Source: Pseudomonadota bacterium | GTDB taxonomy: Bacteria > Pseudomonadota > Gammaproteobacteria > Burkholderiales > Thiobacillaceae | NCBI GenBank assembly: GCA_021821425.1 | Contig: JAKACL010000070.1 | Span: 1-11,423, forward strand | DNA: 11,423 nucleotides | Reading direction: 5' to 3' | Shown: positions 6,125 to 11,423 of the stretch, one piece after another | Numbering within the stretch: position 1 is the first letter of the stretch | Layout of the letters: each line of letters starts with the position of its first letter | The notes under the pieces: model-generated | The model's database searches: none | Told to the model about the DNA's origin: nothing | Seen by the model: the letters and a program-made list of their open reading frames with translations, nothing else | Position numbers and translations under genes: made by a program

Positions 6125-6147
6125 GACAGACAGGGGGAGGAGCCATC

Positions 6148-8829
6148 ATGTCTGTCGTTTCATCTGTCTGCTGTTATTGCGGCACCGGCTGCGGGGTGCT
6201 GATCGAGGCCGACGCCGGAAAAATCACCGGCGTGCGGGGCGATCCCGCGCACCCGGCCAACCGCGGCAAGCTGTGCACCAAGGGGGCGGCGCTGGCGCTG
6301 TCGGCGCAGGCGTCCGGCCGCGCGCTGGTTCCCGAGCTGCGCGCCGACCGTGCCTCGCCGCGGCGGCGGGTGAGCTGGGACGCTGCGCTCGATCACGCCG
6401 CCGAGCAATTCCGTGCGGTCATCCTCGAGCACGGCCCCGATGCCGTGGCCTTCTATATTTCCGGCCAGCTCACCACCGAGGCGTATTACGTCTTCAACAA
6501 GCTCGCCAAGGGCCTGATCGGCACCAACAACATCGACACCAATTCGCGCCTCTGCATGTCGTCCGCGGTGGCCGGCTACAAGGCCACCCTCGGCGCCGAT
6601 TCGCCGCCCGGCTGCTACGACGACATCGATCACGCCGGCACGATTTTCATCGCCGGCTCCAATACGGCCTATGCGCATCCCATCCTGTTCCGCCGCATCG
6701 AGGCCGCACGCAAGGCCAATCCGGAACTCAGGCTGATTGTGGTCGACCCGCGCCGCACCGACACCGCCGACGAGGCCGACCTGCATCTGGCCATCCTGCC
6801 CGGCACCGACGTCGCGCTGTTCCATGCCATGTTGAACGTCATGCTGTGGGAAGAGCTGATCGACCGCGCCGCCATCGCCGCCCACACCGAAGGCTGGGAG
6901 GCGCTGCGCGACCTGGTGCGCGACTACACCCCGGAGAAGGTTGCGCCGATCTGCGGCGTGGCGGCCGCCGACATCGTGCAGGCGGCGCGCTGGTTCGCCG
7001 CCGGGCCGACGCTGTCGCTGTATTGCCAGGGCCTCAATCAATCCAGCTGCGGCGTCGACAAGAACGCCGCGCTGATCAACCTGCATCTGGCCAGCGGGCA
7101 AATCGGCAAGCCCGGCGCCGCGCCGCTTTCGCTCACCGGACAGCCCAATGCGATGGGCGGTCGTGAGGTGGGCGGGCTGGCGAACCTGCTGTCCGCGCAT
7201 CGCGACATGAACAATCCAGAGCATCGCGCTGAAGTCGCGCGGCTGTGGGGGGTGGAGGACGTGCCGGCGACGCCGGGCAGGACCGCGGTGGAAATGTTCG
7301 AGGCGGTGCGGCGCGGCGAAATCAAGGCGATCTGGATCGCCTGCACCAACCCCGCGCAGTCGCTGCCCGACCAGAATCTGGTGCAGCAGGCCCTCGCGGC
7401 CGCCGAATGCGTGGTGCTGCAGGAAGCGTTTGCCGACACCGAAACCGCGCCGTATGCCGATCTGCTGCTGCCCGCGTCGAGCTGGGGCGAGACCGACGGC
7501 ACCATGACCAATTCCGAGCGCTGCATTACGCGCGTCCATGCCGCCGTGCCGCCCCCGGGCGAAGCCCGCGCCGACTGGGCCATCGTCACCGACTTTGCGC
7601 AGCGGCTGATGCCTGACCTGGGCGCGCGCCTGTTCCCCTACGAATGCGCCGAAGCCGTGTTCAACGAGCACCGCGAAACCACGCGCGGGCGCGATCTCGA
7701 CATCACCGGGCTCTCCTATGCGCTGCTCGACCAAGCGCCTCGGCAGTGGCCATTTCCCGAGGGCGCGGCCTCGGGCCAGGCGCGCCTGTATGCCGACGGC
7801 GTCTATCCGACCGCCAGCGGCCGCGCGCGCTTTCATGCCGCGCCCTACCGTCCGGTGGCGGAATCGATTGACGCGCGTTTCCCGCTGCATCTCAACACCG
7901 GACGCCTGCGCGACCAGTGGCACGCGATGAGCCGCACCGGCCGCGTGGCGCGGCTGTTCGCCCATGCCGACACGCCGGCCCTGACGATGAATGTGCGCGA
8001 CCTCGAACTGCGGCGCCTGAATGCGGGCGACCTGGTGCGCGTGAAAAGCCGCCGCGGCGAAGTGATCGTGGTGGCCGAGGCCAGCGACAGCGTGCGTCCC
8101 GGTCAGTGCTTTCTGCCGATGCACTGGGGCGCGCGTTTCATGGGCGGGCGCGGCATCAATGCGCTCACCCTGCCGGTATTCGACGCGGTGTCGAAGCAAC
8201 CCGAACTCAAGCACGCCGCGGTGCAAGTGGCCAAGGCCGTGCTGCCCTGGCGCATGGCCGCGCTGGCCATGGGCGACGGCACGAAACTGCTCGACGCCGT
8301 ACAGCCGCTGCTGCGGGCCTGCGATTACGCCGCCGCCGGGCTGGCCGGGCGCGACCGCGACGTGCTGACGCTGCGCCTCGCCCACACGCAGCCGCTGCCC
8401 GAATCGCTGCTGGCCGAACTCGATGCCGCGCTGGGACTGGACGACCCGCTCGCGGTGATGCATTACGAAGACCGTCCGCGCGGCATTTCCAAGCGCGTGC
8501 GGGTCGACGGCGGCAAGGTGGCCGCCGCGCGGCTGACCGGCGAGACCGCCGCCTTCGACTGGCTGCGCGACGTCATCGTCGACGGCATCGATGCCGCTTC
8601 GCTGCGCGCCTGGATGCTGGCGCCGGTGGCGCGCCCGCCGGCAGGCGGAACCGGGCGCGGACGCATTGTCTGCAATTGTCTGAACGTGGCCGAGACCGAT
8701 ATCCTTGCTGCCATCACCGCTGGCGCCGGCCTCGCCGCGCTGCAGGCCACGCTCAAATGCGGCACCGAATGCGGCTCGTGCGTGCCGGAATTGAAACGGC
8801 TGATCGCCGGCAATCGGGCGGCGGCATGA
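6148..8829 (+). CDS. nasA: Assimilatory nitrate reductase catalytic subunit NasA
   Basis: 893 residues. It reduces nitrate to nitrite in the cytoplasm using Mo-bis-MGD. The N-terminus holds the [4Fe-4S] ligands C8, C11, C15 and C43 (CCYCGTGC and RGKLCTKG), with Cys rather than the common Pro at position 9. Molybdopterin oxidoreductase domains follow; C136 in SRLCMSSAVAGYK is the expected Mo ligand. The dinucleotide-binding domain (about 570-690) includes LHLNTGRLRDQWHAMSRTGR. A C-terminal BFD-like [2Fe-2S] domain has C842, C844, C871, C875 and C878 (CNCLNV and KCGTECGSC). This extra domain is typical of the longer NasA form. No Tat signal is present, which separates it from periplasmic NapA. 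A strong purine-rich ribosome site precedes the ATG. No dedicated electron-transfer subunit (NasC type) is visible; the donor could be ferredoxin or a reductase encoded elsewhere. Confidence 0.94.
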   Translation: MSVVSSVCCYCGTGCGVLIEADAGKITGVRGDPAHPANRGKLCTKGAALALSAQASGRALVPELRADRASPRRRVSWDAALDHAAEQFRAVILEHGPDAVAFYISGQLTTEAYYVFNKLAKGLIGTNNIDTNSRLCMSSAVAGYKATLGADSPPGCYDDIDHAGTIFIAGSNTAYAHPILFRRIEAARKANPELRLIVVDPRRTDTADEADLHLAILPGTDVALFHAMLNVMLWEELIDRAAIAAHTEGWEALRDLVRDYTPEKVAPICGVAAADIVQAARWFAAGPTLSLYCQGLNQSSCGVDKNAALINLHLASGQIGKPGAAPLSLTGQPNAMGGREVGGLANLLSAHRDMNNPEHRAEVARLWGVEDVPATPGRTAVEMFEAVRRGEIKAIWIACTNPAQSLPDQNLVQQALAAAECVVLQEAFADTETAPYADLLLPASSWGETDGTMTNSERCITRVHAAVPPPGEARADWAIVTDFAQRLMPDLGARLFPYECAEAVFNEHRETTRGRDLDITGLSYALLDQAPRQWPFPEGAASGQARLYADGVYPTASGRARFHAAPYRPVAESIDARFPLHLNTGRLRDQWHAMSRTGRVARLFAHADTPALTMNVRDLELRRLNAGDLVRVKSRRGEVIVVAEASDSVRPGQCFLPMHWGARFMGGRGINALTLPVFDAVSKQPELKHAAVQVAKAVLPWRMAALAMGDGTKLLDAVQPLLRACDYAAAGLAGRDRDVLTLRLAHTQPLPESLLAELDAALGLDDPLAVMHYEDRPRGISKRVRVDGGKVAAARLTGETAAFDWLRDVIVDGIDAASLRAWMLAPVARPPAGGTGRGRIVCNCLNVAETDILAAITAGAGLAALQATLKCGTECGSCVPELKRLIAGNRAAA

Positions 8830-8860
8830 GCTGCGTCACGTCAATGGACGCCATCGCTTC

Positions 8861-9865
8861 ATGAGCTATGCGACTTTGATCCGCCAGATCGAAGCCGGCG
8901 AAGGCCTGGGTTTTATCGAGGCGCGCGCGCTGGGGGCGGCCTTGCTCGACGGCGGGGTGCCCGAACTGGAAACGGCGGCTTTCCTGGTCGCATTCAATCA
9001 GCACGATCCGGGGCTGGACGCCTGGCTTGGCCTGCACGCGGCATTGGCCGATCGGCTGCCCGAGTTCGGGGTGCCGTCGGGACCGTTCCGCACCGTGGTG
9101 CTGCCCACCTACCATGGCGTGCGCGGGTTTCCGCATCTAACGCCGCTCTTGGCCCTGCTGCTCAAAAGCTTTGGCGTGCCGGTGCTGATTCACGGCGTGC
9201 TCGAAGGCGGCGGCGGCACGGCAGCGGCCTACGTACTGCGCGAACTCGGCATCATGCCCTGCAGCACCACGGCGCAGGTCAATACGCAGCTGCTGGATGA
9301 GGGCATCGCGTTTGCGCCGGTGGCGCTGTTGAGTCCCGGCCTGGCGTCGCTGCTGGCGCTGCGTTCCCGACTCGGCATCGACGGCTGGGTGACGCGGCTG
9401 GCGATGCTGGCCGATGTGGCGGGGGCACACTCGGTACGGGTGACGCCGGTGCCGGCGGTTGCCGATTTGCCCGGCGTGCGCAGCGTGCTGGAAGCGCTGG
9501 GCGGGCACGCCCTGCTGCTGCAGGGCTGCGAGGGCGAAGCGTTTGCGGACCCGCTGCTGCGGCCCGACATGGTGCTGGTGCAGGATGGGCAATCCATGCC
9601 GGTGTACGAGGCGCAATCGATGTCGTCTTTGCAGACCAATCTGCCCGAGCGGGATGCGCGCGCGACCGGCGCCTGGATCGAGAGGGTGATGCGCGAGCAG
9701 CTGCCGCTGCCGTTGCCGATCCGCAACCAGCTGGCGGTGTGTCTCTTTGCAGCGGGCTACACCGAAGACCTCAACCAGGCGCGCGCGATCACCGCATTAG
9801 ACGGATTTGGGCGCTGCGCGAGCGTCCTCTCCGGCCGGGAGAAGGTTGGGGTGAGGGGCGCGTAG
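8861..9865 (+). CDS. ybiB: YbiB/TrpD2-like nucleic-acid-binding protein
   Basis: 334 residues, related to the glycosyltransferase family 3/anthranilate phosphoribosyltransferase fold. An N-terminal helical domain (about 1-65) is followed by the larger alpha/beta domain, with TYHGVRGFPHLTPLLALLL, VLIHGV, the glycine-rich LEGGGGTAAAYVLRELGI and LLLQGCEGEAFADP, all aligning with E. coli YbiB as recalled. YbiB/TrpD2 proteins lack the tryptophan-pathway activity and bind nucleic acids. It lies 31 bp after nasA on the same strand with no terminator, so co-transcription is likely; no clear Shine-Dalgarno is visible before the ATG at 8861. The last 17 or so residues (from about 318) are encoded largely by a palindromic repeat and are probably not part of the native fold. 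Its role in nitrate assimilation is unknown. Confidence 0.85.
   Translation: MSYATLIRQIEAGEGLGFIEARALGAALLDGGVPELETAAFLVAFNQHDPGLDAWLGLHAALADRLPEFGVPSGPFRTVVLPTYHGVRGFPHLTPLLALLLKSFGVPVLIHGVLEGGGGTAAAYVLRELGIMPCSTTAQVNTQLLDEGIAFAPVALLSPGLASLLALRSRLGIDGWVTRLAMLADVAGAHSVRVTPVPAVADLPGVRSVLEALGGHALLLQGCEGEAFADPLLRPDMVLVQDGQSMPVYEAQSMSSLQTNLPERDARATGAWIERVMREQLPLPLPIRNQLAVCLFAAGYTEDLNQARAITALDGFGRCASVLSGREKVGVRGA
9826..9858. repeat. Partial intergenic palindromic repeat (CCTCTCC...GGGGTGAGGGG type)
   Basis: CCTCTCC (9826-9832) pairs with GGAGAAGG (9838-9845, one bulged A), followed by TTGGGGTGAGGGG. This is the widespread proteobacterial repeat whose other strand reads CCCCTCACCCCAACC. It can form a small hairpin and overlaps the 3' end of ybiB, supplying its stop-proximal codons. 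Confidence 0.6.
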
Positions 9866-9887
9866 CACGATGCGTCGGGCGGGTCGC

Positions 9888-9904
9888 TGCGTAGGCATGG
9901 TGCA
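9888..9904 (+). promoter_or_regulatory. NtrC-like enhancer site 1 upstream of nirB
   Basis: TGCGTAGGCATGGTGCA matches 9 of 12 conserved positions of TGCACC-N5-GGTGCA, with a perfect right half-site. It is centred at 9896, about -140 from the predicted start of transcription. Confidence 0.6.
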
Positions 9905-9917
9905 CGCGCCGCAGTTT

Positions 9918-9934
9918 GGCACTGTGGTGGTGCA
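9918..9934 (+). promoter_or_regulatory. NtrC-like enhancer site 2 upstream of nirB
   Basis: GGCACTGTGGTGGTGCA matches 10 of 12 conserved positions of TGCACC-N5-GGTGCA. It is centred at 9926, about -110 and 30 bp from site 1. These positions are almost those of the two strong NtrC sites of E. coli glnAp2 (about -140 and -108). Confidence 0.65.
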
Positions 9935-9979
9935 TCGCAGCGTGGGTCGATCCCGGCAGGCAATAAAAAACGCGCTTTA

Positions 9980-9992
9980 AAACAATACGTTC
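9980..9992 (+). promoter_or_regulatory. IHF-like site upstream of nirB
   Basis: AAACAATACGTTC matches 7 of 9 conserved positions of WATCAANNNNTTR. An A-rich tract (9962-9970) lies just upstream, as at many IHF sites. It sits between the NtrC-like pair and the sigma-54 promoter. Confidence 0.4.
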
Positions 9993-10008
9993 CAGGTTGC
10001 CAGTTTGC

Positions 10009-10025
10009 ATGGCATAGCGATTGCT
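10009..10025 (+). promoter_or_regulatory. Sigma-54 (-24/-12) promoter of nirB
   Basis: ATGGCATAGCGATTGCT fits YTGGCACGNNNNTTGCW with three mismatches, keeps GG-N10-GC exactly and has a perfect TTGCT at -12. Transcription would begin near 10036, giving a leader of about 65 nt before the nirB ATG. Confidence 0.7.
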
Positions 10026-10100
10026 AGGGGTTGTGCAAGTAGACCGAATGCAACGGCGTATCTCGGTCATCACTTTTGGTCATTCGTTTGGAGTGGTGAG

Positions 10101-11423
10101 ATGGATATGAGTACGCCCATGGGGCAGGGCCCCAAGATGAAACTCGTCATGGTCGGCAACGGCATGGCCGGAGTGCGCACGCTGGAAGAACTGCTGAAGC
10201 TTGCGCCCGACCTCTACGACATCACTGTGTTCGGCGCCGAGCCGCACCCCAACTACAACCGCATCCTGCTGTCCCCGGTGCTCGCCGGCGAGCAGACGGT
10301 CGACGACATCGTGCTGAACCCGCTCGACTGGTATCAGGACAACAACATCACCCTGCACCTGGGCAAGAAGGTGGTGAAGATCGACCGCACCGCGCGCGCA
10401 GTCGAAGCCGACGACGGCACCCGCGCCAGCTACGACCGCCTGCTGCTCGCCACCGGCTCCAATCCCTTCATCCTGCCGGTGCCCGGCGCCGACCTGCCCG
10501 GGGTCATCAGTTTTCGCGACATTGCCGACGTCGACGCGATGATCCGCGCTTCCAGCCAGTACAAGCACGCGGTCGTCGTCGGCGGCGGCCTGCTGGGGCT
10601 GGAAGCCGCCAATGGCTTGATGAAGCGCGGCATGAATGTCACTGTGGTCCACATCGCGCCATGGCTGATGGAACGCCAGCTCGACGAGCCAGCCGCACGG
10701 CTGCTGCAGAAGAGCCTGGAAGAAAAAGGCATGAAATTTTTGCTGCAGAAGCAGACGGCAGAACTGGTCGCCGGGGAAAGCGGCCGTGTCGCCGGCATCA
10801 AGTTCAAGGACGGCGATTCCGCGCCCGCCGACCTGATCGTGATGGCCGTCGGCATCCGCCCCAACACCGAACTCGCCGAATCGTCCGGTCTGCACTGCAA
10901 CCGCGGCATCGTGGTCAACGACACGATGCAGACTTTCGATCCGCGCATCTACTCGATCGGCGAATGCGCCGCGCACCGCGGCGTCGCCTACGGCCTGGTC
11001 GCGCCGCTGTTCGAGCAGGCCAAGGTGTGCGCCAATCATCTGGCGCATTACGGCATCGGCCGCTATCAGGGCTCGGTCACCTCGACGAAGCTCAAGGTCA
11101 CCGGCATCGACCTGTTCTCGGCCGGCGACTTCATCGGCGGCGAAGGCACCGAAGCGATTCTCTACTCCGATCCCATTGGCGGCGTCTACAAGAAGCTCGT
11201 CATCAAGGACAACAAGCTGGTCGGCGGCGTGATGTACGGCGACACCGTCGACGGCGCCTGGTATTTCTCGCTGCTGCGCGACGGCAAGGACGTGTCCGAG
11301 CTGCGCGATCATTTGATGTTCGGCCAGGACCACTGCGGCAACCTCGGCCACCAGGGCATCAACAAGGCCGCGACCATGACCGACGACATGGAGGTGTGCG
11401 GCTGCAACGGCATCTGCAAGGGC
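10101..11423 (+). CDS. nirB: NADH-dependent nitrite reductase large subunit NirB (3' end outside window)
   Basis: 441 codons are visible, open to the window edge. The ATG at 10101 follows GGAG (10090-10093) at 7 nt. FAD-binding motif VMVGNGMAG (G19, G21, G24), NYNRILLSPVLAGEQ typical of NirB, LLLATGSNPF, NADH-binding VVVGGGLLGLE (G161, G163, G166), VGIRPNTELA, and the second FAD motif IYSIGECAAHRG are all present in order. The visible part ends in C-G-C-N-G-I-C-K-G (C433, C435, C439), the start of a BFD-like [2Fe-2S] domain. The ferredoxin-like and siroheme/[4Fe-4S] domains lie beyond the edge. Known role: six-electron reduction of nitrite to ammonium in the cytoplasm with the small subunit NirD. 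It acts after NasA and has its own predicted sigma-54 promoter. Confidence 0.95.
   Translation, partial: MDMSTPMGQGPKMKLVMVGNGMAGVRTLEELLKLAPDLYDITVFGAEPHPNYNRILLSPVLAGEQTVDDIVLNPLDWYQDNNITLHLGKKVVKIDRTARAVEADDGTRASYDRLLLATGSNPFILPVPGADLPGVISFRDIADVDAMIRASSQYKHAVVVGGGLLGLEAANGLMKRGMNVTVVHIAPWLMERQLDEPAARLLQKSLEEKGMKFLLQKQTAELVAGESGRVAGIKFKDGDSAPADLIVMAVGIRPNTELAESSGLHCNRGIVVNDTMQTFDPRIYSIGECAAHRGVAYGLVAPLFEQAKVCANHLAHYGIGRYQGSVTSTKLKVTGIDLFSAGDFIGGEGTEAILYSDPIGGVYKKLVIKDNKLVGGVMYGDTVDGAWYFSLLRDGKDVSELRDHLMFGQDHCGNLGHQGINKAATMTDDMEVCGCNGICKG

Larger units (their letters stand above)
9866..10100. other. ybiB-nirB intergenic control region
   Basis: These 235 bp hold no gene. They contain the two NtrC-like sites, the IHF-like site and the sigma-54 promoter listed separately. 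The leader (about 10036-10100) contains a 6-bp hairpin (10042-10047 with 10063-10068) and an alternative pairing (10045-10050 with 10081-10086). No terminator for ybiB is evident apart from the repeat hairpin at its 3' end. Confidence 0.7.

Noticed and set aside
6160..8463. A very long open frame (767 codons) on the minus strand opposite nasA
   Set aside because: Its composition (many His, Arg, Gly, Gln) is that of a GC-rich antisense shadow, and the plus strand encodes an unmistakable NasA with all cofactor motifs.
9917..9936. TTGGCACTGTGGTGGTGC read as a second sigma-54 promoter
   Set aside because: The GG-to-GC distance is 12 rather than 10 nt; the same bases fit an NtrC dyad much better.
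10080..11351. A 423-codon minus-strand frame opposite nirB
   Set aside because: Antisense shadow of nirB; no recognisable domain, while the plus-strand frame has complete FAD and NADH motifs and a ribosome site.

Overview
The window is GC-rich with strong G/C third-position codon bias. Its gene types are typical of a free-living betaproteobacterium: a Tn501-like mer operator, a GDCCVxC small protein, an E. coli-type QueD, and a nitrate assimilation cluster with YbiB and sigma-54 promoters. A sulfur-oxidising or denitrifying lineage such as Thiobacillus or a relative would fit, but that assignment is inference. No tRNA, rRNA, CRISPR array, transposase or integrase is visible.

Left part (1-2876). 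The window opens inside an FAD-dependent rubredoxin:NAD+ reductase-like gene. Next comes a compact mercury locus: merR on the minus strand, a canonical MerR operator/promoter, then merT, merP and a GDCCVxC-family cysteine-rich protein on the plus strand. No mercuric reductase (merA) follows. A convergent rhodanese-type lipoprotein gene overlaps the last gene of this operon by 4 bp.

Middle part (2877-5992). This holds a QueD-type 6-carboxytetrahydropterin synthase with an Arg where the first zinc His is expected, a hairpin terminator shared with a convergent Hsp20 gene, and about 340 bp without a gene that contains a candidate folded element. A GTG-started ynfA (UPF0060) membrane protein gene follows. 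It overlaps by 8 bp a PAS-GAF-GGDEF diguanylate cyclase gene with intact GGDEF and I-site motifs.

Right part (5993-11423). This is a nitrogen assimilation cluster: nasA (assimilatory nitrate reductase with a C-terminal [2Fe-2S] domain), ybiB (TrpD2-like nucleic-acid-binding protein) and the 5' two thirds or less of nirB (NADH nitrite reductase large subunit), which runs off the window. NasA reduces nitrate to nitrite and NirB (with NirD, not seen) reduces nitrite to ammonium.

The most striking signal is regulatory. The regions upstream of nasA and nirB carry the same arrangement: two NtrC-like sites 30-31 bp apart, an IHF-like site, then a -24/-12 sigma-54 promoter. The NtrC pair is shifted by about one helical turn between the two copies. 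This predicts co-induction by nitrogen limitation, as two separate transcription units.
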